Assembly (NCBI GenBank): GCA_020629965.1
Contig: JAHDCG010000017.1
Coordinates: 1 to 64,000, forward strand
Direction of reading: 5' to 3'
Origin: Saprospiraceae bacterium
Lineage (GTDB): Bacteria > Bacteroidota > Bacteroidia > Chitinophagales > Saprospiraceae
Length of the DNA stretch: 64,000 bases
Below the pieces are notes generated by a model, which was not told the DNA's origin, made no database searches, and saw only the letters and a list, made by a program, of their open reading frames with translations. The translations under genes and the position numbers were made by a program. Below, piece by piece: positions 34,660 to 43,607 of this stretch (position 1 is its first letter; every line of letters starts with the position of its first letter).

Positions 34660-35553
34660 TTACCGGACGCCCTTAAAGCGCAGCAGGTTGGGTTTTCCTT
34701 TGCCGCCCTCATTAGATATGAGCATGTCGCCGTTGTCTAAAAAGGTGATGCCTTCGGCTTGTTTAAACAGTTTTTTGTCTAAGTGAAAAATGCTTTCGGG
34801 TTTGCTGTCGCGGTTAAAAATGTACAGCAAATTATCGCGGGAAGACAGAACGTACAGGCGGTCGGTCGTCGGGTGCACAGCAATGGCCGAGGGGTTGAGT
34901 TTTACTTTAAAATTCGATTTTTCGGGTTTGTTTTCTTCGATAAATTTTTCGACGTCCTTTTTTTTAAAAGTAAAAACGGGCTTTTTACTCGTTTTTTTGT
35001 CTTTTAAATCGAAAGCGTACACCGTTCTTTCGTCTTCGTGTTTTTTGCCTTTGGGTTCGCTTTTGCCGGCGAGCAGAAGGCGGTTATTTTTGGCATCATA
35101 AGCCAAACCTTCGTTATTTTTGACGGGAACGTCGGTGTCGTATTCTTCGACCTCGGGGTCGTCGTCGGTATAGTTTAAAATCTCGAAGAGCTTGCCGTCG
35201 CTGCGCAGTACGTACAAGTCGTTGCCGGCGCGGGTGATGCCTTCGTAGTCGCCGTCTTTATCGAATTTTATTTCGCGGATTATCTTTTCGGATTCTAAAT
35301 CAAAAATAAAAATGACGCCGTCCTCATCCTGCACGGCGGCCACGGTGCGGTCGTCGAGGTCGGTGAGTCCGGAGACTTCCAAAAGAATGTCGGGCAGCTC
35401 GGTGCTGCGGGTCGGTTTGGTGAGGTCGTAGCCGACTTCGCCGCCGAGGGTGATTTCTTCCTGCTGAAAATTTTGGATGAAGGTGTAAGAGAAAAAGACC
35501 CCGATGAGCAGTATGGTTAAAGTAACGAGCAGTGGTTTTGTGATATAATTCAT
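34660..35553 (-). CDS. SdiA-regulated-domain (YjiK-like) beta-propeller protein
   Basis: 297 residues. A single N-terminal membrane anchor (LLVTLTILLIGVFFSYTFI) is followed by a periplasmic propeller with repeating LEVSGLTDLDDRTVAAVQDE, FDKDGDYEGITRAGNDLYVL and HLDKKLFKQAEGITFLDNGD. This pattern fits the SdiA-regulated/YjiK family. The ligand is unknown; the Glu-Gly-Ile-Thr blade motif is conserved in the family. It probably forms a short operon with the downstream VTT gene. Confidence 0.78.
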   Translation of the reverse strand: MNYITKPLLVTLTILLIGVFFSYTFIQNFQQEEITLGGEVGYDLTKPTRSTELPDILLEVSGLTDLDDRTVAAVQDEDGVIFIFDLESEKIIREIKFDKDGDYEGITRAGNDLYVLRSDGKLFEILNYTDDDPEVEEYDTDVPVKNNEGLAYDAKNNRLLLAGKSEPKGKKHEDERTVYAFDLKDKKTSKKPVFTFKKKDVEKFIEENKPEKSNFKVKLNPSAIAVHPTTDRLYVLSSRDNLLYIFNRDSKPESIFHLDKKLFKQAEGITFLDNGDMLISNEGGKGKPNLLRFKGVR

Positions 35554-35646
35554 GGTAATCTGTTTTTGAAAAAATTAACGAGATAAAAGGCAGCCGACTC
35601 ACAAAAAGTCGACTGCGAAATTTACATGGTCAAAACTGATAAACTC

Positions 35647-36096
35647 TTAGTTCTCAAGGCGTAAAAAATCGCCGTTTGCGTTGAATACCAAGTCTGTATC
35701 GTTATCGAGACCGACGTGTTGTTCACCGTTTTCAAGTTCCCAATCGGTGATGAAATTTGCGGGATATTCCGCCTGTACATAAGTCCGAATACCGTCCGGA
35801 ATAACGCTGTCGGGCAGTTGTACATCGGACTCGATTTCGATGATTTCTTTGGCAGCGTTAAATTCGAGTTCGGTATTATCTTCCGTCAGGCTGACCTCGA
35901 AAGTCACCGTATCGGTATCGTGGTCGATGTCCTTTACTACTTTGCGGACGCTGTTGCCGGGGAAGTGTTGATTAACATACGCCTGTATTTCATCGGGTGT
36001 GTTGTCTAAAACGATGTCGTCGCTCATGTCGCAACTTGTAAAGGCAAATGCGCTCATTAAGCCGATGAGCAGAGCTATAAAAAATGAATTTTTCAT
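35647..36096 (-). CDS. PepSY-like (DUF2874) lipoprotein
   Basis: 149 residues. The lipoprotein signal ends at AFTSC (Cys at about 22). Two PepSY-like halves follow: IQAYVNQHFPGNSVRKVVKD at about 38-57 and IRTYVQAEYPANFITDWELE at about 103-122, each ending in a short strand (TLEFNAAKE and DLVFNANGD type). Such proteins are common periplasmic proteins in Bacteroidota and may inhibit or chaperone partners; function is unproven. Confidence 0.82.
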   Translation of the reverse strand: MKNSFFIALLIGLMSAFAFTSCDMSDDIVLDNTPDEIQAYVNQHFPGNSVRKVVKDIDHDTDTVTFEVSLTEDNTELEFNAAKEIIEIESDVQLPDSVIPDGIRTYVQAEYPANFITDWELENGEQHVGLDNDTDLVFNANGDFLRLEN

Positions 36097-36221
36097 GATT
36101 AGAATTTTTTAAAAATTTAAGAAACGGCACAGGAGTAGCATACCGCGTCGGAACGCAATCACTGTTTTCCCCCCGTGACGGGATTTGTGTTGAAATGTAC
36201 TTTTTATTTTTTCGGGCGAGG

Positions 36222-36983
36222 TCAGCTCGCCGGCAAAACCAAAATCGGAATATTGTATTTGCAAAACAGACGCACGGTATCGCTTCGGAAAAATTCGGAG
36301 AAAACCGATTGTTCGGTATCGACCAAAATGAGCAAGTCAATAGGTTCACGCTCGTGGGCTTTATCGATTTTTTTGATAAGTCGCTCGTCGTGACTCTTTT
36401 CGTAAGCCATGATATTCTTCCAAAAAGCGGATAAAAAACCGGTTTGCCGTAAGGTTTTTACTTCCGCTTTTGCGGGATTGATGTCGAGTTTTTTGCTGTA
36501 TTTTTCGACTACGGGCGACTCGCTTGCTCTGCGTTCGATATGCCATACGTGTTCGCAATCGGTAAAATTGAACGGCATATCGGTATCAGGCATAATCAAA
36601 ACCGGGCAGCGGGCGCGGGTCGTGACCGAGAGTTTTTTCTCGCTGAAATGCCCGTGCTTTTTAGACGGGTGCGCCTTTCGGCTCATGACTATCAGGTCGT
36701 AGCGGTCGCTGACTTTGCCGACGATTCCGGATATCGTTCCCGCTTGCGTCATCAGCGGTATTTTGTGTTTTGGATTATTGACGTGGCGCAGGTAAAATTC
36801 CCATAGTTTATCTCGTACTCCCGCTGCATAATCCTGTTTACCGAATTCGTATTTTTTGTTGTAATTTTTAGTCGGATACGAGTGCAGCAGTGTAATACGC
36901 GCCTTGTCGTACAGCGCGGCGGCGTGCCGCAAAGAGTTTTTCGAGGCTTTGGAAAAGGAAACGGGAACAAGGATTTTTTTCAT
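36222..36983 (-). CDS. universal stress protein, UspA family
   Basis: 253 residues from the ATG at 36983, giving the standard start MKKILVPVSFSKASKNSLRH. The first Usp domain is about 1-140, and YDLIVMSRKAHPSKK is near 98-112. The usual ATP-binding signature G-2x-G-9x-G-[ST] is not clear. A second, degenerate Usp half follows and ends CKYNIPILVLP. It is likely a tandem-type Usp with an altered nucleotide site. Confidence 0.83.
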   Translation of the reverse strand: MKKILVPVSFSKASKNSLRHAAALYDKARITLLHSYPTKNYNKKYEFGKQDYAAGVRDKLWEFYLRHVNNPKHKIPLMTQAGTISGIVGKVSDRYDLIVMSRKAHPSKKHGHFSEKKLSVTTRARCPVLIMPDTDMPFNFTDCEHVWHIERRASESPVVEKYSKKLDINPAKAEVKTLRQTGFLSAFWKNIMAYEKSHDERLIKKIDKAHEREPIDLLILVDTEQSVFSEFFRSDTVRLFCKYNIPILVLPAS

Positions 36984-37022
36984 GTAAAACAAATTTTCAG
37001 ATACGACAAGCAATCGTCCGGG

Positions 37023-37664
37023 TCAATTATTCGTAGCTTTTCGATTCTCTTTAGCAGCGAGCAGTCGCTCACGTTTTTTCTCGTTATTTCTTTCGAGCGT
37101 ATAGAAAATAAAAGCCAAAACGACTACGCCCATACCTACCAAAAAGTAAGTTTCAATAGTCGTAAACAACTCCGAAGCCTTCAATGCGTACTCGCTTTCT
37201 TTCATTTGCCGCTTGCCTTCGGTGACTTGAATTTCCGAGAGTTTTGACAGATTGGCGTTGATTTTATTGAGCTGACCGGCGATGTTTTCCTTTTGTTCCG
37301 GGGCGGTATTTTTCTCTAAGGCGATGAGACGGTCGAGATTGGTCTGTAATTCATCGAGCGTTCTTTGTTCTTCCGGAGTCAATTTAGTTGCGCGAAATTC
37401 GGTCAGCAGCCGATTTATCTCTTTGTTGACCGCAATATTTTTCGCACCGTAAAAATCCGCATCGGAGGTTGCGTTTGCCAACTCCTTTTGCTGCACGGCG
37501 CGAGAAAGTTCAAAGACTAAATTACTCACTACAAGTCTGTCTTCGTAAATGGTGTTAATCGAGGCTTGAATTTCTCGAAAGTTATCTCGGTCGATAAAGT
37601 TGGTGAAAAAAATCATCAGAAAAATCAGGACGACACCGAGTAACCAATTGAGTTTGCCGAACAT
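37023..37664 (-). CDS. membrane protein with four-helix-bundle sensor-like domain
   Basis: 213 residues. An N-terminal helix (WLLGVVLIFLMIFFTNFI) and a second near 173-190 (YFLVGMGVVVLAFIFYTL) bracket a periplasmic helical bundle of about 145 residues, in the arrangement of methyl-accepting-chemotaxis ligand domains. No HAMP, kinase or signalling domain follows; the cytoplasmic tail is about 23 basic residues. It may be a stand-alone sensor or adaptor. Confidence 0.65.
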   Translation of the reverse strand: MFGKLNWLLGVVLIFLMIFFTNFIDRDNFREIQASINTIYEDRLVVSNLVFELSRAVQQKELANATSDADFYGAKNIAVNKEINRLLTEFRATKLTPEEQRTLDELQTNLDRLIALEKNTAPEQKENIAGQLNKINANLSKLSEIQVTEGKRQMKESEYALKASELFTTIETYFLVGMGVVVLAFIFYTLERNNEKKRERLLAAKENRKATNN

Positions 37665-37736
37665 AAGCGTAAATATTTAACGGGTCAAAAAATCTGTTCA
37701 CAGGTTTTTCGAGGGTAGGAACAAGTACTTTTTTCG

Positions 37737-38600
37737 TTATATAAAAAATTCCGCGCCGTCTTTTCCCATGATACAATTCGGAAATTTTTCCCGGCAATAT
37801 CGCTCCTTTTTAAGCAAAAAGTCATCATCATGCGCGGGGTCGTGGTGCGTGAATACCAACTGTTTGACGCCGGCGCGTTCGGCGGTTTCCATAGCTTGGG
37901 CGTAGCTGCTGTGCCCCCAACCCCGATGCTTTTCCAACTCGGCGGCGGTGTACTGCGCGTCGTGAATGAGCAAGTCGGCATCGCGGCAAAACTCTACGGT
38001 TTGCGGGTCGATTTGCCGACCGTGTTCCAAATCCGTGCAGATGACGACCGATTTCCCTTGCGACTCCATGCGGTAGCTGTACGCGCCACCGGGGTGATTG
38101 TGCAGTTGATAGGTGATAGCGACTTGACTGTCCGCATTGAGCGCGGCATGATAATCTTCGACCGTATAAAAATCGATGTGTGCACCCATTTTGTCGAACT
38201 GCACCGGAAAGTACTCCTTCTGCATTTGGGTGGCAAAGATGTTGTGCAAATCCGATTTTTTCAATTCCCGGTGCGGCGAAAAAATGCCGATTTTTTTAGC
38301 GGGATTATAAGCCGGGTCAAAAAAAGGTAAACCCTGAATGTGGTCTAAGTGAAAGTGCGAAAACACGAGCAGGATGTTCTCGGTATCGGGTAATTTGCCC
38401 GCGAGAATATCCTGACCGAGCTTACGAATACCCGTACCGGCATCGAAAATAACAATGAGTTTGCTGCGGTCATTAGTCAGCAGGTCGGCATAGATGCAGG
38501 TGGTATTACCTCCGAACTTTTGAAAGCCGGGCTCACAGACGGGCGTCGAGCCGCGCGTGCCGTAGAGTTTGATGTGGAAGACGGGTTGCGGGTTATTCAC
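37737..38600 (-). CDS. MBL-fold metallo-hydrolase
   Basis: 287 residues. The metal motif HFHLDH is at 82-87 (SHFHLDHIQG); further ligands are in DLEHGRQ, DAQYTAAE, and a terminal His (TEHH-like VFTHHDPAHDD). The N-terminus KLYGTRGSTPV and GGNTTCIY resembles phosphodiesterase and RNase Z/PhnP-type enzymes that cleave phosphodiesters. Substrate unknown. It overlaps nothing and lies 11 bp from the upstream PH-like gene, so the two are probably co-transcribed. Confidence 0.85.
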   Translation of the reverse strand: MNNPQPVFHIKLYGTRGSTPVCEPGFQKFGGNTTCIYADLLTNDRSKLIVIFDAGTGIRKLGQDILAGKLPDTENILLVFSHFHLDHIQGLPFFDPAYNPAKKIGIFSPHRELKKSDLHNIFATQMQKEYFPVQFDKMGAHIDFYTVEDYHAALNADSQVAITYQLHNHPGGAYSYRMESQGKSVVICTDLEHGRQIDPQTVEFCRDADLLIHDAQYTAAELEKHRGWGHSSYAQAMETAERAGVKQLVFTHHDPAHDDDFLLKKERYCREKFPNCIMGKDGAEFFI

Positions 38601-38611
38601 GGTGGGAAATT

Positions 38612-39103
38612 TTAGTTTTTAAATCGCTTAATTTTTGCCAAAGTCTCTTCCAAGCGGTCGATGTCTTTACTGCCGATGAAGTAATATTTACCGGCTTTGG
38701 TCTTAATTGCCAAACCGTTTCTGCCGCTCAGCGAGACTCTGCGTTCGTGGTTGAAAGTGATGTTGCCGCCGCTCCATTGTGCCAATTCCGAGGTCTTGAC
38801 GAGGTCGCAGCTTTCTATTTCATCCCAAGCAATAAAGCGTTTGGTAGCGTGATTGGGTGACATTTTAAATTTGATGCCTTTTTCGTTGACGGTGACTTTT
38901 AATTCGACTTTAATCAACCACCAAATAATGCCGCCGACAGCCGCGAGAACTAAGGACAGAAACAAGGCGGCTGTATAGTCGGGCTGCGGTTGCAACAGAA
39001 ACTGTGCGCCGCGCCATATTACAACCAAACCAATCACGGTCAAAATGACTAAAACCGGTTTGTTGTTAAATTGCTGTTTTTCTTTGAATTTTGCTTTTGC
39101 CAT
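38612..39103 (-). CDS. two-helix membrane protein with PH-like C-terminal domain
   Basis: 163 residues. Two adjacent membrane helices at about 16-65 are followed by a beta-rich cytoplasmic domain with FIAWDEIESCDLVKTSE and RNGLAIKTKAGKYYFIGSKD, resembling STM3941-type or bacterial PH-like membrane proteins. Function unknown. It is the first gene of a probable pair with the MBL-fold hydrolase. Confidence 0.6.
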   Translation of the reverse strand: MAKAKFKEKQQFNNKPVLVILTVIGLVVIWRGAQFLLQPQPDYTAALFLSLVLAAVGGIIWWLIKVELKVTVNEKGIKFKMSPNHATKRFIAWDEIESCDLVKTSELAQWSGGNITFNHERRVSLSGRNGLAIKTKAGKYYFIGSKDIDRLEETLAKIKRFKN

Positions 39104-39281
39104 GTTTATAGTTTTAAAGAAGATGATTTCTTATGCAAACGGCATGAAAGAGACATTTGTTTACATTAAATTAACATTGGAACTTCAGAATATTAAAAAA
39201 AGGGCGACCGCAAACCGAAAGCCCGCCGGTCACCCTTTCGTCGGATAGGTTTTAGGTATATGTTTTTCGGGCAATAAATTC

Positions 39282-40079
39282 TTAGAAATAAACCGCCTCA
39301 AACACCGCCAAAGGTGCGCGGCGACCGACGTTGAGCATGAGCATATCGCCGTTTATCGTGTAATTGTCTGCCTGATTGAAGACTTGTAAAAATTCGGACT
39401 CGTTTACCTCTACATCCGGGCAGGCGCGCAGCGTAGCCAACATTTGACTGAAGCGAATACGATTTCCGTCTTCCAAGTCATAGGAGCCGTTAAAAGTATT
39501 ACAACCCGCAAAGCCTTTGACGCTGCCGTCGGATTTCAACATAAAATAGGCTTCTCTTTGCTGATTGTCCGCCATAGTTACCGGCTGACCTTCGAGGGTT
39601 TTCAGTTTCCAATACTTTTCGGTGATGTCGGACTCGTTCGTTTTATTTTTGGTAAATACCGCCAAAGGTGCGCGGCGACCGACGTTGAGCATCAGCGAGT
39701 TACCGTTGACGGTGTAGTTGTCCGTCAATTCAAAGACCTGCAAAAAGTCGAATTCTTTAACCGGTGCGTCGGGACAGGCCATGCGGGTAGAGGCTAATTT
39801 CCCGAAGCGAATGCGCATTCCGTCTTCAAGGGTATAAGTACCGTTGAAGTTGTTGCAGCCCGTGTAGCCGGTCACTTTTCCGTCCGGTTGCAGAACAAAA
39901 TGAATGCTTTGGTCTTGCTCCGAGTCAGCGGTTACGGCTTGACCTCCGAGAGTGGTCAACGTCCAAGTCACGCCGGTAATGTCATTGTTATTCATATAGG
40001 GTTGACCTGCTTTTTTACTGCTGTTGCAACTTGCCGCCAAGAGGGCGATAACTAAGAAACTGAAAATTCGTGTTTGCAT
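39282..40079 (-). CDS. lipoprotein with two META domains
   Basis: 265 residues from the ATG at 40079 (signal FSFLVIALLAASC, Cys18). Two META domains, about 32-145 and 150-262, are clear internal duplicates: each has TGCNNFNGTY or AGCNTFNGSY, a RMACPD or LRACPD turn, and ends with LMLNVGRRAPLAVF. META proteins such as HslJ are linked to stress and antibiotic tolerance in the outer membrane. A perfect palindromic operator is 62 bp upstream. Confidence 0.9.
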   Translation of the reverse strand: MQTRIFSFLVIALLAASCNSSKKAGQPYMNNNDITGVTWTLTTLGGQAVTADSEQDQSIHFVLQPDGKVTGYTGCNNFNGTYTLEDGMRIRFGKLASTRMACPDAPVKEFDFLQVFELTDNYTVNGNSLMLNVGRRAPLAVFTKNKTNESDITEKYWKLKTLEGQPVTMADNQQREAYFMLKSDGSVKGFAGCNTFNGSYDLEDGNRIRFSQMLATLRACPDVEVNESEFLQVFNQADNYTINGDMLMLNVGRRAPLAVFEAVYF

Positions 40080-40140
40080 GATAAAATTATTCAATTATTT
40101 TTTTGATTAGAGTACGTCGATAGAACGTTTTTATTTTCAA

Positions 40141-40166
40141 TTTGGTTCGTAACAATACGAACCAAA
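40141..40166. promoter_or_regulatory. GbsR-regulon operator 1 (META gene)
   Basis: An 11-bp perfect inverted repeat, TTTGGTTCGTA with its complement, around 4 bp. It is the most symmetric of the four sites and lies upstream of the META lipoprotein gene and just past the gbsR stop. Confidence 0.75.
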
Positions 40167-40207
40167 CGAGTTAAAGAAAGCATAAAAACCGGTTGCAGAC
40201 AGTTTAT

Positions 40208-40705
40208 TCAGCTTTCCTCACGCCATTGATAAGCCTTAATTTCGGCAACTGTTTTTTTTACAAGGTCTTGGTAACTTTGTAAATAATTTTCCATGATGCC
40301 GCCCAAAGATTGGTTGTCGATTTGTTTTTCCGGGTAGTGTTCTTTATTGAAGGTGTTGATTTTTTGAATCATCAACATTTGTTTATGCAGCGATTCTACT
40401 TCCTGTTCCAAAGAAAGTAACTGAAAGTATTTCGCTATTTTGAAATACCTTTTTCTGATACCGGGTTTGGTATAGTACTCGACATATTTGAGTTGTGTCA
40501 GCACTTTGAGATTAACGGAAACGGAGCTTTTGCTCGCCTGAATAATCTCTTTTATCTCGTCAAAAGTCAATCCGTCCTGCGGCGATAAAACTAACAGTGC
40601 ATAGATACGAGCGGCGAGGGGGGCAACTTTGAGTTGTTCCTCCATGTTCAGCCCGAGTTCTTCGATGAGTTTTTCTTTTTTCTTAGAAATTTTGATGCCG
40701 GTCAT
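40208..40705 (-). CDS. GbsR/MarR-family transcriptional regulator
   Basis: 165 residues. The winged helix is about 25-95 (LTFDEIKEIIQASKSSVSVN, then LKVLTQLKYVEYYTKPGIRKRYF), followed by a long C-terminal dimerisation helix. GbsR-type proteins regulate osmoprotectant or membrane functions. An operator of the local family lies 37 bp before its start, consistent with autoregulation, and it is the best candidate to bind all four sites. Confidence 0.85.
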   Translation of the reverse strand: MTGIKISKKKEKLIEELGLNMEEQLKVAPLAARIYALLVLSPQDGLTFDEIKEIIQASKSSVSVNLKVLTQLKYVEYYTKPGIRKRYFKIAKYFQLLSLEQEVESLHKQMLMIQKINTFNKEHYPEKQIDNQSLGGIMENYLQSYQDLVKKTVAEIKAYQWREES

Positions 40706-40741
40706 AATTTTATATTTATCATTTAAACATCTGTATTTAAT

Positions 40742-40767
40742 TTTAGTTCATTTCGTTACGAACTTAA
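40742..40767. promoter_or_regulatory. GbsR-regulon operator 2 (gbsR/doxX intergenic)
   Basis: TTTAGTTC at one end and TACGAACT at the other, with a degenerate middle. It lies between the divergent regulator and DoxX-like genes and could control both. Confidence 0.65.
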
Positions 40768-40830
40768 ACTGTATTCGTTTTGTTTTTATTTCAGAAAGGC
40801 TGAATGCTCGGTCTTTTCTAAACAATAACA

Positions 40831-41208
40831 ATGAATACCAAACTAATTTTAGCCGTTCGCATTTTCTTCGGCATCTTTTTACTTTTTTTCGGACTCGACC
40901 ATTTTTTTGATTACATTCCCTTTCCCGAAATGGCGCCGGAAGCTAATGCTTACTTTGCCGGGCTGCTTTCTACCGGAGCCATGCAATTGGTAGGAATTGT
41001 GGAAATCACGGCGGCTTTGGCTTTTCTGTTTAACAAATACGGCGCACTAACGGCTCTGATACTGATGAGTGTAGCCGTCAATGCGGTGCTGTTTCACATT
41101 ACTTTAGACCCGGCAAAAATTTACGGCGCGCTTGCACTTTTGTTGCTCAACGTATTTATGCTGTACGTTTACAGAGATAAATACAGCGAGTTAATGAAGC
41201 CTGAATAA
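40831..41208 (+). CDS. DoxX-like membrane protein
   Basis: 125 residues, four membrane helices. The first holds RIFFGIFLLFFGLDHFF with the typical DoxX Asp-His pair, and the second begins MQLVGIVEITAALAFLFN, the DoxX Glu-containing motif. Members are linked to redox and membrane stress; the activity is unproven. It is divergent from gbsR across operator 2 and leads a possible operon with the DUF3124 and TetR genes. Confidence 0.85.
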   Translation: MNTKLILAVRIFFGIFLLFFGLDHFFDYIPFPEMAPEANAYFAGLLSTGAMQLVGIVEITAALAFLFNKYGALTALILMSVAVNAVLFHITLDPAKIYGALALLLLNVFMLYVYRDKYSELMKPE

Positions 41209-41240
41209 TCGCATTCTGTTTTATTTTAAAACCCAAAAAT

Positions 41241-41762
41241 ATGAAAAATATCGGTTCCCTTTTTTTCTTTTCAGCGGTTTTTGCCGGTCTGTTTGCGTCC
41301 TGCTCGGAGTCGAAGCAGGACACGACTCCCGAGCCGATAAATTGGCAGCAGCGCGCACAGGAAGTACCCGCCTTCGATTCTTTGACAAGCGGCACGACGT
41401 ACCTGTCCGTGTACTCTCAAATTTACAGTTACAAAAGTCATCAGTTGCAAGACTTGACGGTGACGATTAGTATGCGCAACACCAACCGCGCAGACACCAT
41501 CTACCTGACCGGCATAGAATACTACGCTACCTCCGGCGACTTGCTGCGCTCTTACATCGACTGCACAGTCATTTTGGCACCGCTCGAAACAATCGAAATC
41601 ATCATCGAGGAAAGCGACCGAACGGGCGGCAGCGGTGCCAATTTTTTATTTGATTGGACGACGGAGGCGGGTGTCAACGAACCTTTTTTTGAGGCCGTGA
41701 TGATTTCGATGCGGGGCGGGCAGGGTCTTTCTTTTGTAACGGAAGGAAAGCGAACGGAGTAA
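41241..41762 (+). CDS. DUF3124 lipoprotein
   Basis: 173 residues. The lipobox is GLFASC (Cys at about 21). The DUF3124 pattern is visible: YSQIYSYKSHQLQDLTVTIS, RNTNRADTIYLTGIEYY, LAPLETIEIIIEESDRTGGS and GANFLFDW, ending EAVMISMRGGQGLSFVTEG. The family is found in the envelope of marine bacteria; no function is known. It lies 32 bp after the DoxX-like gene. Confidence 0.87.
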   Translation: MKNIGSLFFFSAVFAGLFASCSESKQDTTPEPINWQQRAQEVPAFDSLTSGTTYLSVYSQIYSYKSHQLQDLTVTISMRNTNRADTIYLTGIEYYATSGDLLRSYIDCTVILAPLETIEIIIEESDRTGGSGANFLFDWTTEAGVNEPFFEAVMISMRGGQGLSFVTEGKRTE

Positions 41763-41793
41763 TTTGTTTTGATAATAAAACTCATTTTCAACC

Positions 41794-42471
41794 ATGGCAG
41801 TAAAAATAAAAATCAGTCTCAACGAAAACCTCTACCTGCGCGACCCGCAGGCAACCGATTTGGGGCAAAACCTGATTCGGCAAAGCATTTTATTATTCGA
41901 CGAAGTGGGTTTCGAGCGTTTCAATTTTAAAGAATTAGCCAAAAGAATGCAATCGACGGAGGCGTCGGTGTACCGCTATTTTGCGAACAAAAATGTGCTG
42001 CTTATCTATCTGGTGTCGTGGCATCAGGAGTTTGTATCTTACCTGATTGACATCAATTCGCACAACGTAAGCGACCCGCAGGAAAAACTGAAAATCGTCA
42101 TCAACACCTTGGTCTATCCGTCGCGCAGCAACATCTCGGTAGATTACGTGGATGCAAAAATCCTGCACCGCGTGGTCATTTATCAGGGCGTAAAAGCCTA
42201 CCGCAGCGAGCGCGTGGACAGTCAAAACAAACAGGGCTTTTTCCTGGATTATAAAAATCTGACGGCAAAAATATCGGCGGTCATCAGAGAGGTGGCACCC
42301 GATTTTCCTTACCCGAATACTTTGGCGAGCAGCCTCTTTGAAATGGTGAACGATAACATCTACTTCGCCAATCATTTGCCGCGCCTGACAGACATCAGCG
42401 TAAGTGAAGAGAACTACGACGAGGTGGAGAAAATGCTGAATTTCTTTGCTTTTTCGGTATTGAAACAGTAG
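41794..42471 (+). CDS. TetR/AcrR-family transcriptional regulator
   Basis: 225 residues. The N-terminal helix-turn-helix is at about 28-72: LIRQSILLFDEVGFERFNFK, then ELAKRMQSTEASVYRYFANK. The ligand domain is unassigned. It lies 31 bp after the DUF3124 gene. It could share control of the cluster, but no operator lies directly before it. Confidence 0.87.
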   Translation: MAVKIKISLNENLYLRDPQATDLGQNLIRQSILLFDEVGFERFNFKELAKRMQSTEASVYRYFANKNVLLIYLVSWHQEFVSYLIDINSHNVSDPQEKLKIVINTLVYPSRSNISVDYVDAKILHRVVIYQGVKAYRSERVDSQNKQGFFLDYKNLTAKISAVIREVAPDFPYPNTLASSLFEMVNDNIYFANHLPRLTDISVSEENYDEVEKMLNFFAFSVLKQ

Positions 42472-42515
42472 TCTGCATCCGCACCGCAAAGGTTAAACAT
42501 TTTAACAAATACACA

Positions 42516-42541
42516 TTTAGTTCACAACATAACGAACTAAA
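42516..42541. promoter_or_regulatory. GbsR-regulon operator 3 (EamA gene)
   Basis: Outer arms TTTAGTTC and GAACTAAA are perfect over 8 bp, with the inner CACAACATAAC. It lies 47 bp before the EamA start codon. Confidence 0.72.
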
Positions 42542-42588
42542 GCAAAGAGCCGTCTGTTCTTGTCTATTTACATCCTGATTAAATCCCG

Positions 42589-43530
42589 ATGGAAATGCGA
42601 CAAATCTTAGAAAACAGATGGTTCTTATTGACGGTCATTGCCCTGACTTGGGGCAGTTCGTTCATTCTGATTAAGAAAAGTCTGGTGGTTTTTACACCCT
42701 ACGAAATAGGTGCCGTTCGGGTCGGTGTGGCGGGCTTATTGATGTCCGCCGCCGGTATTCCCGCGCTGCTCAAAATGCCGAAGCGCACCCTGTTTTGGGT
42801 CGTCGTTGCCGGTTTTTTCGGCAACTTCTTCCCGCTGTACCTTTTCCCTATGGCGCAGACGCAGGTGAGCAGTTCTCTGGCGGGTATGCCGGACTCTCTG
42901 GTACCCGTTTTCGTCCTGGCGTTCGGCTTCCTGTTTTTCGGTGAGCGCAGCCGTCTGTCACAGATTGCGGGTGCGGTTATCGGTTTGCTGGGAGCGGGCA
43001 GTCTGATTTACTTTTCGGAGTCGGGCGGGCAGGGTTCGCAGATAGGCTATGCGCTGCTGATTGTGCTGGCGGCAATGTCTTACGGCATCAACGCGCTGCT
43101 GATTAAAGAAAAAGTGTCCGGTTTGTCCTCGATAAAACTGACGGCGGCGGTCTTTACCGTGTGGATGATTCCTTCCTTCGTCATTCTGTATTTTACGGGA
43201 TTTGTGCAGCGTTTCGAGGCTACGCCCGAAGCTGTGGAAGCACTGGGCTACCTCGGCTTTTTGACCGTTTTCGGAACGGCAATCGCTATGCTGCTTTACT
43301 ACAAATTGATTCAAAATACGACTCCCGTTTTTGCGAGTACGGTCAGCTATTTGCTGCCGATTATCGCCGTGCTGTGGGGCGTTGCCGACGGGGAGCAGTT
43401 TACGATTTGGTACGTGGTGAGCGGCTTGATGATTTTGGCGGGCATTTATCTGATTCAGGATGAAAAACCCGACAACCGACCGCCAAAGTCGTACCGACCC
43501 GTCGGCTCTCGTACCGTAAAAACGGCGTAA
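42589..43530 (+). CDS. EamA/DMT-superfamily permease
   Basis: 313 residues, ten membrane helices in two EamA repeats. The first starts WFLLTVIALTWGSSFILIKK, the second IGYALLIVLAAMSYGINALL. Family members export amino acids, metabolites or amphiphiles; the substrate cannot be read from sequence. The start ATG is preceded by operator 3, placing it in the local envelope regulon. Confidence 0.87.
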   Translation: MEMRQILENRWFLLTVIALTWGSSFILIKKSLVVFTPYEIGAVRVGVAGLLMSAAGIPALLKMPKRTLFWVVVAGFFGNFFPLYLFPMAQTQVSSSLAGMPDSLVPVFVLAFGFLFFGERSRLSQIAGAVIGLLGAGSLIYFSESGGQGSQIGYALLIVLAAMSYGINALLIKEKVSGLSSIKLTAAVFTVWMIPSFVILYFTGFVQRFEATPEAVEALGYLGFLTVFGTAIAMLLYYKLIQNTTPVFASTVSYLLPIIAVLWGVADGEQFTIWYVVSGLMILAGIYLIQDEKPDNRPPKSYRPVGSRTVKTA

Positions 43531-43607
43531 AATAAAACAATCGATTTTTTCAAAATACCCCCCTTATAACTTGGATACTTTTAGCCGAAATCATCTACAT
43601 CGTCGTC